From the NCBI GenBank assembly GCA_014695345.1, contig JACJOC010000077.1, positions 310,001 through 374,000 of the forward strand: DNA of 64,000 bases, written 5' to 3'. Below are positions 43,350 through 53,236 of this stretch, piece after piece (within the stretch, counting starts at the first letter, position 1; every line of letters begins with the position of its first letter). Below the pieces are notes generated by a model. It did no database searches. It was not told the DNA's origin and worked only from the letters and a program-made list of their open reading frames with translations. The position numbers and the translations under genes were made by a program. Source of the stretch: Cyanobacteria bacterium FACHB-471. Its GTDB lineage: Bacteria; Cyanobacteriota; Cyanobacteriia; Elainellales; Elainellaceae.

Positions 43350-45068
43350 TTAAGGCTCTGGACTGCCAGCCCTCGCTTCTTCAGGAGGAATGAAGCCCGG
43401 AGGTGCCTCCATATTTGATTGAGATTCCTCTGGCTCCATTTCAGGATTGCGGTTACCTGAACCGTAGTCGTATGGACCACTGGTGAGTACAGGCAATTCC
43501 TCAAAATTTTCGATCGCAGGAGGTGAGGTCGTCATCCACTCAAAGGTCAATGCCCGCCAGGGGTTGTTTCCTGCCTTTTTGCCGCTAATCCAGCTCCAGC
43601 CTGCATTCGCCAGGAAGGGTAGGGTTGAAACCGCAAGAATGTAGGAGCCAATCGTACAGACCAGGTTGAGCGTTGCGAACTTAGGATCGTAGAGCGCAAT
43701 CCGGCGGTTCATTCCCAGTAAGCCCAGTTCGTGCATCGGCATGAAGGTCAGGTTCATGCCAATAAAGGTGAGGATGAAGTGAACGATGCCCAGCGGCTCG
43801 TTCAGCATCCGTCCAGTCATCTTGGGGAACCAGTGATAAATCGCCGCATAGATGCCAAACACGCTGCCGCCAAACAGGACGTAGTGCAGGTGAGCCACGA
43901 TGAAGTAGGTGTCGTGAACGTGAATGTCAAAGGGTACCGCTGCGACCATTACGCCGCTGATACCGCCAATCACGAACATCGAAATAAAGCCCATCGCAAA
44001 CAGCATGGCGCTGTTGAGTTGGATCTTGCCGCCCCAAATCGTGGCTAACCAGCCAAAGACTTTAATCCCTGTTGGGACAGCGATCACCATTGTGGTGATC
44101 ATGAAAAACATGCGTAACCAGGCAGGAGTGCCGCTGGTGAACATGTGGTGGGCCCAAACGATTAGACCCAAGAAGCTGATTGCGAGGCTAGAGTAGGCGA
44201 TCGCCCGATAGCCAAAGATTGGCTTGCGTGAGTGAACCGGGAGAATATCTGAAATTGCGCCAAACAGCGGCAAAATCATGATGTAAACCGCCGGATGCGA
44301 GTAAAACCAGAACATGTGCTGGTAAACAATCGGGTCGCCGCCGCCTGTGGGGTTGAAGAATGCGGTCCCAGCTAACAGGTCAAACGCCAGCAGAATCAAC
44401 GCTCCTGCTAACACAGGCGTACCAATCAAAATCAGCGCTGAAGCTGCCAGCATAGACCAGCAGAACAGGGGCATATCGTTAATCCCCATGCTGGGCACGC
44501 GCATCCGCAAGATGGTCACAAAGAAATTGATTGCGCCCAAGATCGAGGAAGTTCCTAAGACCAGCAGGGTAAAGATCCAAATTCCCTCACCCACCTTGCC
44601 CGTCATTAGGCTCAACGGCGGGTAGGAAGTCCAGCCTGCTTGAGGCGCTTCTAAGAAAAAGCTGGCAATCAGTACCAGACCTGCTGGAGGCACCATCCAG
44701 AAAGCAAGGGCATTCATCTTCGGGAAGGCCATATCCCGCGCCCCTACCATCAGCGGAATCAGGTAGTTCGCCAATCCTGAACCTGCCGGGATGATCCAAA
44801 GGAAGATCATCACCGTGCCGTGAACGGTTAGCAGGTTGTTGTAAAGTTCTGGGCTAACCAAATCTGACTCTGGTGTTGCTAGCTCGGTGCGGATGGCGGT
44901 CGCCAGAACGCCGCCAATCATATAGAAAATGAAAGAGGTAATCAGGTATTGAATCCCGATTACTTTGTGGTCAGTGTTAAACGTAAAGTAGTCTTGCCAC
45001 TTGCGTTTCCCCGGAATCGCGCCTTCGGTTGTGGGGGTAGTAGTGGATTGCCATTCTGCTTGTGTCAT
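43350..45068 (-). CDS. ctaD: cytochrome c oxidase subunit I
   Basis: 572 residues from ATG 45068. Twelve membrane helices. Heme and copper ligands are present: His in LLTVHGTVMIFLWIIP, the His-Tyr crosslink in WFYSHPAVYIMILP, the His pair in WAHHMFTSG, and the heme a/a3 His in FIVAHLHYVLFG. It reduces O2 to water at the heme a3-CuB centre and pumps protons. The C-terminal 60 residues are Pro/Glu-rich and extend past the membrane part. It lies between ctaC (40 bases upstream) and ctaE. Confidence 0.97.
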   Translation of the reverse strand: MTQAEWQSTTTPTTEGAIPGKRKWQDYFTFNTDHKVIGIQYLITSFIFYMIGGVLATAIRTELATPESDLVSPELYNNLLTVHGTVMIFLWIIPAGSGLANYLIPLMVGARDMAFPKMNALAFWMVPPAGLVLIASFFLEAPQAGWTSYPPLSLMTGKVGEGIWIFTLLVLGTSSILGAINFFVTILRMRVPSMGINDMPLFCWSMLAASALILIGTPVLAGALILLAFDLLAGTAFFNPTGGGDPIVYQHMFWFYSHPAVYIMILPLFGAISDILPVHSRKPIFGYRAIAYSSLAISFLGLIVWAHHMFTSGTPAWLRMFFMITTMVIAVPTGIKVFGWLATIWGGKIQLNSAMLFAMGFISMFVIGGISGVMVAAVPFDIHVHDTYFIVAHLHYVLFGGSVFGIYAAIYHWFPKMTGRMLNEPLGIVHFILTFIGMNLTFMPMHELGLLGMNRRIALYDPKFATLNLVCTIGSYILAVSTLPFLANAGWSWISGKKAGNNPWRALTFEWMTTSPPAIENFEELPVLTSGPYDYGSGNRNPEMEPEESQSNMEAPPGFIPPEEARAGSPEP

Positions 45069-45108
45069 AGCTGGCTGTTGTGACTCTTGGCTGTTGAAAC
45101 TCTTATAA

Positions 45109-46128
45109 CTAACGATTCATCGAGATGTGCTGGGGATGGAGTTGCTCTAATGCGGTGGCAGCATCAATTCCCATTTGATCTACAAAGGGTGCTAAGAACT
45201 CAGCATCAGAGAGGTCTTCGGAGGGAGCGATCGCTTTCATTGCAACAGCCTGATTTGGATCGTTCAAACTGGCGATTTGCTCCTGAATCCAGCCGTCATA
45301 TTCTTCCTGGGTCTGGACAAACAGCTTCGTGTTCATCGCGCCATGATAAGCACCACACAGTTCTGCACAAATCACCGGGTAGGTGCCCGTGTGCCGGGGG
45401 ACAAACCGCAGTTCCGTGTCTCGACCGGGAATGGCATCCTGCTTCAACCGAAATTCGGGTAGCCAGAAGGCGTGGAGCACGTCCTGCGCTTTGATGTTAA
45501 GCTGCACCTCTTTATCCACGGGAATGTGCATCTCGCCTGAGGTGATGCCACTGTCTGGGTAAGTAAAGATCCAGGCATACTGCAACCCCATCACATCAAT
45601 ATTGACATCAGCGGGTCTGCCTTCGTCTTTGGGAAAGGCTCCAACCCCAAGTGCCAAATGGTTGTGGATGTGGCGGGGTTTGGGCTGGTTGGATGGGTCA
45701 ATTAACCCAGTAGCCGATTCGCCAGGCAGCATTGCAATCTGAGCAATGCCAGGGTCGGTCGCCGCCTGTGGGTCAAATCCGCCCATCGCTTTGTAAATGT
45801 CGAAGCTGTAAACCCCAATGATTAGCACAATCACTGCTGGAATTGCCGTCCAGACAATTTCCAGCGGAATGTTGCCGTGAATCGGTGGCCCGTCAGTATT
45901 GTCGCCAGGACGACGGCGGAATCGAATTATAGAGATAATTAGTACGCCTTGCACCAGGACGAACAGCCCAATTGAGACTGTCATCATGGAGTTAAACAGC
46001 CCATCCACCAAATTAGCCTCATCGGAGGCAGCTTCGGGCAGTAAACCGTGGTTTTGACCATACCAAAGACTCACCAGCGTTAGGATAATGCCAGCCAGTA
46101 GGGTAAGAATGTTGCTTGGAATTTTCAC
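45109..46128 (-). CDS. ctaC: cytochrome c oxidase subunit II
   Basis: 339 residues from ATG 46128. Two N-terminal membrane helices (ILTLLAGIILTLVSLWYG; MTVSIGLFVLVQGVLIISII) precede a periplasmic cupredoxin domain whose CuA ligands are seen in HAFWLPEFR and CAELCGAYHGAM (Cys, Glu, Cys, His, Met). It accepts electrons from cytochrome c or plastocyanin. A Gly/Pro-poor insert (about 115-165) is present compared with short bacterial forms. First gene of the ctaC-D-E operon; ctaA and ctaB lie divergently across a 390-base region. Confidence 0.96.
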   Translation of the reverse strand: MKIPSNILTLLAGIILTLVSLWYGQNHGLLPEAASDEANLVDGLFNSMMTVSIGLFVLVQGVLIISIIRFRRRPGDNTDGPPIHGNIPLEIVWTAIPAVIVLIIGVYSFDIYKAMGGFDPQAATDPGIAQIAMLPGESATGLIDPSNQPKPRHIHNHLALGVGAFPKDEGRPADVNIDVMGLQYAWIFTYPDSGITSGEMHIPVDKEVQLNIKAQDVLHAFWLPEFRLKQDAIPGRDTELRFVPRHTGTYPVICAELCGAYHGAMNTKLFVQTQEEYDGWIQEQIASLNDPNQAVAMKAIAPSEDLSDAEFLAPFVDQMGIDAATALEQLHPQHISMNR

Positions 46129-46519
46129 GGTAAGTTTGATTCAGCTCATTCAGCTTTAGTTCCGTTCAACTACCACGTTAAAGCAGGAATTGATAACGAC
46201 ACGGAATTCATATCTATCCTTAACGCTTTTTTTGGGATCTCAGCAGCCCTTGTGTAGCAAACACTACAAGGTGAAATAACAATATTAAATCTTGTGAAAG
46301 ATTTGGGCGAAAGCTAACTTTAAGCTGCAATTTTTTAATTCCTTTAGTTAAGAATTTTTCAACCACAATCCGAAGAAAATCCTAAAGCTTTTCACGCCTG
46401 GGCATTGCGTCGCTAAGCTGGTGAATGAAGCTGTTGTAGACAGTGGAAAAAGTAAATACTCAGGTTTTTGTCAACTTTGGTATTGAATGATTCTCAATTT
46501 GATTACGGAGGCATAGCTG
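46129..46519. other. divergent promoter region of ctaC and ctaA
   Basis: About 390 AT-rich bases. No gene seen. A GGAGG ribosome site precedes ctaA (near 46508). Both promoters must lie here; no repeat or operator was clear. Confidence 0.5.
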
Positions 46520-47515
46520 ATGACTAACGTTCACGCTCAAACGCATCAGAGTATGCCAGCTTCCGTTCCTTCTTCTCAAGTTAGACCTCCGCTTCAGCCT
46601 CAAGACCAGATTCGACGGCTCGTGTGGAAGATAGCGATCGCCACGTTCTTGTTAATGGCGATCGGCAGTGCCACCCGCGTCATGAACGCAGGGCTAGCCT
46701 GCCCCGACTGGCCACTCTGCTATGGAACCCTGATTCCCAGACAGCAGATGAACTTGCAGGTGTTTCTGGAGTGGTTTCACCGTCTGGATGCTGCTCTGAT
46801 TGGGCTGCTGGCGATCGCCCTCGTTGCTCTAAGCGTGTGGCATCGTCGGGACTTGCCCCGTTGGACACCCTGGGCAGCCTTGTTTGCCCTCAGCCTGATC
46901 GTGTTTCAAGGGGCTTTGGGCGGTCTTACTGTCACCGAACTGCTGCGATTTGATATCGTCACTGCCCATTTGGGGACAGCGCTGTTGTTCTTCACTACCC
47001 TGCTGCTTATGGGTGTGGCGCTGCTGCCCTATCAGGGGACAGGTAATGTCGGCAAGTTGCCCTGGGTTAGCTTGACGGCTGCAATTTTGGTTTATCTGCA
47101 AAGCCTTTCCGGTGCGCTAGTTGGCTCTCGTTGGGCAGTACACCAGTGTTTGGCTGGTTCCCAACTTTGCGGGGTAATGAACACTCACTTGTTTGGTGTG
47201 GTTCCCGCAAGCCTGATGACCTTAGCGGTCGTTGTTTTAGCTTGGCGCACTCCGGCTCTCCATCCTGCCCTGTGCCGACTGGCTTACGTTGCTGGAGGAT
47301 TTCTGTTGCTCCAGGTGGCATTAGGATTTGCGACCTTCCACTTCCACTTGCAGGTTGAGCCACTTACTATTGCCCACCAAGCAATCGGAGCCGCTCTGCT
47401 GGGTACGTTGGTTTGCTTTACCGCATTGGGACTGCGCGATCGCCAATTCACCAAAACTATTGCTTCCGCTCCCTCATCCCCAATCCCCAACTCCCAATCT
47501 CCTCTCGCCACCTGA
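46520..47515 (+). CDS. ctaA: heme A synthase (CtaA/Cox15)
   Basis: 331 residues from ATG 46520. It oxidises the C8 methyl group of heme O to a formyl group, giving heme A for the oxidase. Eight hydrophobic segments with conserved [18 protein letters not shown] (heme ligand region and Cys), [24 protein letters not shown] and [10 protein letters not shown]. The Cys pair in [11 protein letters not shown] is typical of cyanobacterial and Bacillus-type forms. The last 20 residues are Ser/Pro-rich. ctaB follows 37 bases downstream on the same strand. Confidence 0.95.
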   Translation: MTNVHAQTHQSMPASVPSSQVRPPLQPQDQIRRLVWKIAIATFLLMAIGSATRVMNAGLACPDWPLCYGTLIPRQQMNLQVFLEWFHRLDAALIGLLAIALVALSVWHRRDLPRWTPWAALFALSLIVFQGALGGLTVTELLRFDIVTAHLGTALLFFTTLLLMGVALLPYQGTGNVGKLPWVSLTAAILVYLQSLSGALVGSRWAVHQCLAGSQLCGVMNTHLFGVVPASLMTLAVVVLAWRTPALHPALCRLAYVAGGFLLLQVALGFATFHFHLQVEPLTIAHQAIGAALLGTLVCFTALGLRDRQFTKTIASAPSSPIPNSQSPLAT

Positions 47516-47552
47516 TCTTGGCTTCTGCTTACAAATTCTAGGAACTCAACTA

Positions 47553-48545
47553 ATGCATGAAACCGTTTGGAATGATGCCCCTCGCCACCATCACAATGTT
47601 TGGCAGGTGATTCAAAGCTATTGGCAGCTAACCAAGCCCCGCATCATCATCTTGCTGCTGATCACCACCGCAGGCAGCATGTGGATTGCTGCTGAAGGCA
47701 AAGTCGATCCGCTGCTGCTGCTGGTGACGCTACTTAGTGGAGCGCTGGCGGCGGCTTCTGCGAATACGATTAACTGTCTGTACGATCGCGACATTGACTA
47801 TGAAATGGAGCGAACCCGCCATCGTCCGCTTCCCTCTGGACGAATTCAGCCAAGGGATGCGCTGCTATTTGCGATCGCCCTTGCCGTCCTTTCCTTTACC
47901 TTACTTGCCGTCTTTGCCAACCTGCTGAGCGCATTGCTAGCCATGTCGGGCATTGCCACTTACGTTGTCGTCTACACTCACTGGCTAAAGCGCCATAGCA
48001 CCCAAAACATTGTGATTGGCGGTGCGGCTGGCGCAATTCCACCCTTAGTAGGTTGGGCTGCGGTGACGGGTGAGCTGAGTTGGGCTGCTTGGGTATTTTT
48101 TGCGATCGTCTTTTTCTGGACACCGCCTCACTTTTGGGCGCTGGCGATGATGATTCGCGAAGATTACGCCAAGGTGAAAGTGCCAATGCTGCCTGTAATT
48201 GTTGGCGATGCCCCGACGGCGCGCCAGATCTGGATCTACACGCTGCTGTTGATTCCGGTGACGCTGCTGTTGGTCTATCCGCTGCATGTGATGGGTGCGG
48301 TTTACACCGCTGTGGCCCTACTGTTGGGTGGTGTTTTTGTGGCGAAAGCGTGGTCTTTGTTGCAATCGCCTTCTGATCAACAACTAGCGCGATCGCTGTT
48401 CAAGTACTCCATCCTTTACATGATGTTGCTTTGCGCAGGTATGGCAGTCGATAGCCTTCCCATTACACATCAGCTTACGGGCGCTCTAACCGAGAACCTG
48501 AATTCGCTGGTCAGCACTTTAGCAATGGGGTTGAGTGGGGGTTGA
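47553..48545 (+). CDS. ctaB: protoheme IX farnesyltransferase (heme O synthase)
   Basis: 330 residues from ATG 47553; a longer frame starts inside ctaA but is out of the family. It attaches a farnesyl group to heme B. The Asp-rich UbiA prenyltransferase motif NxxxDRDxDxxMxRTxxRP appears near residues 75-95, and the second segment near 205-215 is present ([13 protein letters not shown]). Seven or eight hydrophobic segments. Works with ctaA to supply heme A to the ctaC-D-E oxidase across the divergent region. Confidence 0.95.
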   Translation: MHETVWNDAPRHHHNVWQVIQSYWQLTKPRIIILLLITTAGSMWIAAEGKVDPLLLLVTLLSGALAAASANTINCLYDRDIDYEMERTRHRPLPSGRIQPRDALLFAIALAVLSFTLLAVFANLLSALLAMSGIATYVVVYTHWLKRHSTQNIVIGGAAGAIPPLVGWAAVTGELSWAAWVFFAIVFFWTPPHFWALAMMIREDYAKVKVPMLPVIVGDAPTARQIWIYTLLLIPVTLLLVYPLHVMGAVYTAVALLLGGVFVAKAWSLLQSPSDQQLARSLFKYSILYMMLLCAGMAVDSLPITHQLTGALTENLNSLVSTLAMGLSGG

Positions 48546-48604
48546 ACGGGGTGTTGAAAGGTTAGTTACTACACTAAGATTTTGTACTCCATTGTTCGTA
48601 TTTC

Positions 48605-49639
48605 ATGGTGAAGGGTGATATGTCCTCCGCAGTCTTAATCGAAAAGCTCCAAAAGCGCTATGGCAGCGTCGAAGCAGTCAAAGATGTTTCGCTCCAGGTT
48701 GAGCCTGGAGAAATCTTTGGGCTGCTTGGACCGAACGGAGCAGGCAAAACGACGACTTTGCGTTGTCTCTGTACGCTAGCCACTCCCGATGCTGGGAGCC
48801 TAGAGGTGTCAGGCGTTTCAGTGTTAGATAACCCCAAGACGGCGCGACAACTGCTGGGTTATGTGGCGCAGGAAGTTGCCCTCGACAAGGTGTTGACCGG
48901 TCGAGAGTTGCTTCAGCTCCAAGCGGCGCTTTATCACCTACCACGCGGCACTGCCAAAGAGCGGATTGACCAGATGCTTTCACTGCTGGGCTTAGCAGAT
49001 TGGGCAGACAAAAAAACTGGAACCTATTCAGGTGGTTTAAAGAAGCGGTTGGATCTGGCGGCAGGGCTACTGCACCAGCCTGATGTTTTAGTGCTGGACG
49101 AACCAACAGTCGGGCTGGATATCGAAAGTCGCGTGGCCGTGTGGGACTTTTTGCGCCAGCTTCGCAGCAATGGCACGACTGTTTTAATCACCAGTCACTA
49201 TCTGGAAGAGGTGGATGCACTGGCAGATCGCGTCGCGATCATCGACAAGGGTGTAGTCATCGCCACGGGTACACCGTCTGAGTTGAAAGATAGGGTGGGG
49301 GGCGATCGCGTCACCCTTCGTATCCGAGAGTTTACTCCACCTGAGGAAGCCGAAGCCGCTAAAACAATGCTGAAAGATCTTCCCTTCGTGCAAGAGGTGA
49401 TCATCAACGAAGCTCAGGGCAACTCACTCAATCTAGTTGTCGATCCGCAAAGCGAAGCTCTGATCACCATTCAGCAAGCACTCAAAGAAGCTGGACTGCC
49501 AACGTTTGGCATTTCTCAAGCTCGTCCTAGCCTGGATGACGTTTACCTTGCCGCGACCGGAAAAACGCTGCTCGATGCCGAACTTGCTGCCGCCGGAACC
49601 CGCGATCCGAAGGCAGAACGCAAACAAAATATGCGGTAG
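48605..49639 (+). CDS. ABC transporter ATPase, DrrA-like
   Basis: 344 residues from ATG 48605 (ATG 48620 is also possible). Walker A is GLLGPNGAGKTTTLR, the ABC signature is YSGGLKKRLDLAAG, and Walker B is VLVLDEPTVGLD. The C-terminal 100 residues are the DUF4162-type extension of the daunorubicin-resistance ATPase group. It follows ctaB by 59 bases, and in other cyanobacteria I recall an ABC-2 permease gene after it. Here no permease gene follows; cydA begins 48 bases after its stop. The exported substrate is unknown. Confidence 0.92.
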   Translation: MVKGDMSSAVLIEKLQKRYGSVEAVKDVSLQVEPGEIFGLLGPNGAGKTTTLRCLCTLATPDAGSLEVSGVSVLDNPKTARQLLGYVAQEVALDKVLTGRELLQLQAALYHLPRGTAKERIDQMLSLLGLADWADKKTGTYSGGLKKRLDLAAGLLHQPDVLVLDEPTVGLDIESRVAVWDFLRQLRSNGTTVLITSHYLEEVDALADRVAIIDKGVVIATGTPSELKDRVGGDRVTLRIREFTPPEEAEAAKTMLKDLPFVQEVIINEAQGNSLNLVVDPQSEALITIQQALKEAGLPTFGISQARPSLDDVYLAATGKTLLDAELAAAGTRDPKAERKQNMR

Positions 49640-49687
49640 AAATTCTACTTCTCACAGATCGCTTCTCATACGCAGAAGGAAACCATT

Positions 49688-51133
49688 ATGGACGTTTTGT
49701 CGGATACAGTAGCGCTATCGCGGATGCAGTTTGCGCTCACTGCACTGTTTCACATGCTCTGGCCCACGATGACTACGGGAGTTGGGATCTATCTCGTCAT
49801 TGTGGAAGGACTATGGTTGAAAACCCGCAATCCCGACTATTATCTCCATGCTCGCTTTTGGTCAAAGCTGTATGTGTTGAACTTTGGCATTGGCGTGGCT
49901 ACGGGCATTCCGATGGAGTTTCAGTTTGGCACTAACTGGGCTCCCTTCTCAGAAGCGGTCGGCAATTTCTTTGGCAGTGTGATTGGCTTTGAGGCATCCT
50001 GGGCATTCATGCTGGAGGCGGCTTTTCTCGGCATCATGCTGTTTGGCTGGGAGCGGGTGAATGCGCCAATTCACTATATGTCCACAATTCTGGTGGCGGT
50101 GGGGGCGAATTTGTCAACGCTGTGGATTTTGACGGCAAACTCCTGGATGCAGTCCCCAGCAGGTGGGGAAATGATTGACGGTAAGTTTGTCGTGCATGAC
50201 TACTTTCAGGCGATCGCCAACCCTTTCATGAAGAACAGCGTCCTGCACATGTTCTTCGCCACCACAGAAACCTCTCTCTTTGTAATCGGTGGCATTAGCG
50301 CCTGGTACATCCTCAAAAATCGCCACTCAGAATTCTTCTCAAAATCCTTCAAAGTCGTGCTGGCAACGGCGATCGCCGTCGCCCCCATTCAGATCTACAT
50401 GGGACACCTCAGCGGCGAACAGGTCTATCACTACCAGCCCTCAAAACTAGCCGCAATGGAAGCCCAGTGGGAAACGACTCCCGCCGGGCAGCCTGCTGAC
50501 TGGAGTGTGATTGCCATTCCCAATGACAGCGCCGAAAAGAACGATTGGGAAATCACCGTTCCCAATGCCCTCGGCTACATTCTAGAGTTCAAGCAAAACC
50601 TCACCGAACCTGTAATTGGACTGAGGGACTTTGAGCCAGAAAACCGCCCTCACATGGTTGGGCTAATTTACTATTCCTTCCGCATCATGATTGCGATCGG
50701 CTTTTTCCTCGCTTTTTTGATGCTGTGGAGTACGCTTTACTGGCTACTGGGCAGATTCTCAGCCGAAAACATTGCTCAGCAAAAATGGTTAATGCGAACC
50801 TGGATTTTTGCTGCGCCTTTGGGATTCATTGCGATCGACTCCGGTTGGATTGTTCGCTGTGTTGGACGGCAGCCCTGGACGCTCTACGAACAGATTCGTA
50901 CCGTCGATTCAGCTTCTCATGTGCCTGCTAGTAATGTTCTGGTTTCACTCACTGCCTTTGCCCTCGTTTACTCACTGCTGTTTGTCGCCACGCTCTACTT
51001 TGGCAGTCGGATTATTCGCAAAGGGCCAAATCTTGACCTTCCCATACCCGGCACTGAAGTCACTAAACCTGCTGTAAAAACAGAGCCCGGTGAGTTTGTA
51101 CCCGACGAACGCCCTGTTGAAGCTCAGCAGTAG
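49688..51133 (+). CDS. cydA: cytochrome bd-type quinol oxidase subunit I (CydA/CioA)
   Basis: 481 residues from ATG 49688. Nine hydrophobic segments. Likely heme ligands and catalytic parts are visible: FHMLWPTMTTGVG, the GTNW segment, FMKNSVLHMFFATTE, YMGHLSGEQVYHYQPSKLA, and VGRQPWTLYEQIRT (the conserved GRQPW). The short Q-loop is typical of CIO-type enzymes. Subunit I oxidises quinol and carries the hemes. cydB, normally adjacent, is missing: the next 470 bases contain no frame for it. The gene follows the ABC ATPase closely. Confidence 0.93.
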   Translation: MDVLSDTVALSRMQFALTALFHMLWPTMTTGVGIYLVIVEGLWLKTRNPDYYLHARFWSKLYVLNFGIGVATGIPMEFQFGTNWAPFSEAVGNFFGSVIGFEASWAFMLEAAFLGIMLFGWERVNAPIHYMSTILVAVGANLSTLWILTANSWMQSPAGGEMIDGKFVVHDYFQAIANPFMKNSVLHMFFATTETSLFVIGGISAWYILKNRHSEFFSKSFKVVLATAIAVAPIQIYMGHLSGEQVYHYQPSKLAAMEAQWETTPAGQPADWSVIAIPNDSAEKNDWEITVPNALGYILEFKQNLTEPVIGLRDFEPENRPHMVGLIYYSFRIMIAIGFFLAFLMLWSTLYWLLGRFSAENIAQQKWLMRTWIFAAPLGFIAIDSGWIVRCVGRQPWTLYEQIRTVDSASHVPASNVLVSLTAFALVYSLLFVATLYFGSRIIRKGPNLDLPIPGTEVTKPAVKTEPGEFVPDERPVEAQQ

Positions 51134-51160
51134 GTGAATGAGTCTTGCTGGTCGAAGAAG

Positions 51161-51196
51161 TTTTCGAGCGTGAAAGTAAACTTTCACGCTCGAAAA
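51161..51196. terminator. 17-bp hairpin after cydA
   Basis: TTTTCGAGCGTGAAAGT and its exact complement are separated by AA, directly after the cydA stop (51133). No clear U-run, so it may be a weak terminator or a cruciform. Confidence 0.6.
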
Positions 51197-51289
51197 TTAT
51201 CCTCAAAATTAGCCACCTCTATGAGTTGATTTCCTGCACGAATCATTTTTTGAAGCGTGAATGGCTGATTGACTGACAAATCTTCTGAT

Positions 51290-51366
51290 GTAGGTTAGGT
51301 GGAGCAAAGCGGAACCCAACTCCTGCCTTGATTTTGTTGGGTTCCGCGATGCTTCACCCAACCTAC
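51290..51366. repeat. dispersed palindromic element, copy C
   Basis: GTAGGTTAGGTGGAGCAAAG... CACCCAACCTAC, with AACCCAAC and GTTGGGTTCCGC inside. Same family as the copies at 9621, 33505 and 59554. Confidence 0.8.
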
Positions 51367-51618
51367 GGAATATCAATTTCGCCGCACCAACATTCACGCT
51401 GGACATCTAGCAATTAACGGGTAACTCAGGAAAAACTCATTCGGGTTGAAACGACTACGGATAAATTAAATAAAGAATGAGGTTAAGCCTGATAGGTATA
51501 GCGCTACGCGCATACTTTAGGAAACGTTTTGGTGTAAAAATTCCCGCGTAGTGAGTAGGTTCACACTTTCTCGCCCAGATTCCAACTTTGACAGTTTACT
51601 CGCTAGCCTTTGGGTAGC

Positions 51619-53078
51619 ATGGACATCAAAACAGTGAGGCAGCGTTTATCGAATCTCAAAAAGGGTTGGCGAGGAATTGACCCATTTTCGCTTCAGTTTC
51701 GTTTGACGGTTGGCGCTACGTTAGTCTCAATTTTGGGTATCGGCAGTGTGGGAATGTGGACAACCTGGAAGACGCAGCAGATTCTTGTGGGTAGCTACAA
51801 GCAAAGTATCCAGGCTATCAGCGATCGCTTTTCGCAAGATGTTGAACTGTATAGCGACATACTGCCTATGTCAGAAGCGTTGCAGCGCGCAGTGGATGCT
51901 CGCACGCTACCTAATCTGATGGTTGTGGTGACTGATGATGCAGGTCAGATGATCGTTCAAACCACGGATATGCGGCAGCGCGAAGATATTTCGACGGTGA
52001 TTGCTACCCTTCCCGCAGTTCCCGAACCTGCAATCTACGAAGCCAGCGATCGCTACATCATTCTCTCCAAAGTGCCGCTGGTTACAGAGAGCAATAACTT
52101 AGGCACCCTGTACGTCGCACAGGATATTACCACCGCTCACACAATGTTTTGGGCTGTGATCCGCAATTTAGCAATTGGTAGCCTGCTGGCGATGGTGGCG
52201 ATCGCTATTGGCATTGCGCTGTATGTGAAGCGATCGCTACAGCCGTTGCGTCAAATGAATCAGCTTACAACCACACTGTCAGTCGAGGACTTAGACAAAG
52301 CTCAAACTCAACTTCGCTATGCCCCTACCGAAGTGAGAGAGTTAGTGCAAACCTGCAAGCAAATGCTAGCAAAGCTCTCCGAATCCTTAGAGCAACAGCG
52401 ACGATTTGTCAGCGATGTTTCACACGAACTCCGCACTCCGCTCACGGTGGTTCATGGCTACATTCAAAGCACTTGCGCCGTAGCACCAACCTGACCGAAC
52501 CGCAGCAAGAAGCACTGGAAATTGCCGCTCTAGAAACCGATCGCACGATTCGACTGCTGCAAGATTTGCTAGACCTGGCACGGGCAGATGCTGGGTACAT
52601 GCACTTCAACCTGGAAAGTTTTGCCCTGACTGAAGTGATTGAAGAACTGCTCGGCATGGCCTCAAAATTCAGCGATCGGGATATTCAAATTGAAGCAGCT
52701 CAAGAAAAAATTGTGGTTGAAGCAGACCGCAACCGCCTTAAGCAAGTGTTGCTCAACCTGCTCGATAATGCCTTGAAATACTCTGAACCTGACCAACCTA
52801 TTGTCCTTAAGCTCAACCAGGTGGGTGGGCAGGCAGTGATTCAGGTATGCGATCGCGGCCATGGCATTCCCCTCCAGCATCAGTCCCGAATCTTCGATCG
52901 CTTCTATCGAATAGACGAAGCCCGTGCCCGCACAACGGGTGGCTGCGGTTTGGGGCTATCCATCGTTAAAACCCTGGTTGAAGGCATGGGTGGTAGTGTC
53001 ACCTTGCGCTCAAAGCTAAACGAAGGCAGTATCTTTGTTGTCACCTTGCCCTTATCTAACTCCTTAGATCTAATTTGA
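51619..53078 (+). pseudogene. sensor histidine kinase broken by a one-base frameshift
   Basis: From ATG 51619 the frame codes a membrane sensor (helices near residues 30-50 and 190-212, HAMP linker) and the H-box SDVSHELRTPLTVVHGY, then stops at 52494. The next frame, from 52473, continues with the N-box LLNLLDNALKYSE, G1 CDRGHGI and G2 GGCGLGLSIV to 53078. Adding one base after ACT at 52471-52473 restores one 486-residue kinase. So one base was lost near 52473, a real mutation or an assembly error. The response regulator at 53237 is its probable partner. Confidence 0.9.
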
Positions 53079-53236
53079 AGGTTTATTCTTATCTGCTTTC
53101 CGCACAAAAATAGACCTTGTAGTCAGCTTTAAGGTACGCCCTAACTTCAACCCTTCACGGATTCCCTGACTTTATAATGCCTCTCACTCCGTAGAACTCC
53201 ATCCATAGAACTCTATAGAACTATGACAGCAGAACT

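Larger units (their letters stand above)
51134..51618. other. intergenic with two inverted repeats where cydB would be expected
   Basis: About 485 bases. It holds a hairpin (51161-51196) and a palindromic element (51290-51366); no frame resembling cydB is present. The promoter of the sensor kinase should lie in the right part. Confidence 0.6.

Noticed and set aside
47328-47552. 75-residue N-terminal extension of ctaB
   Set aside because: It overlaps ctaA in another frame and the family starts at the ATG at 47553.
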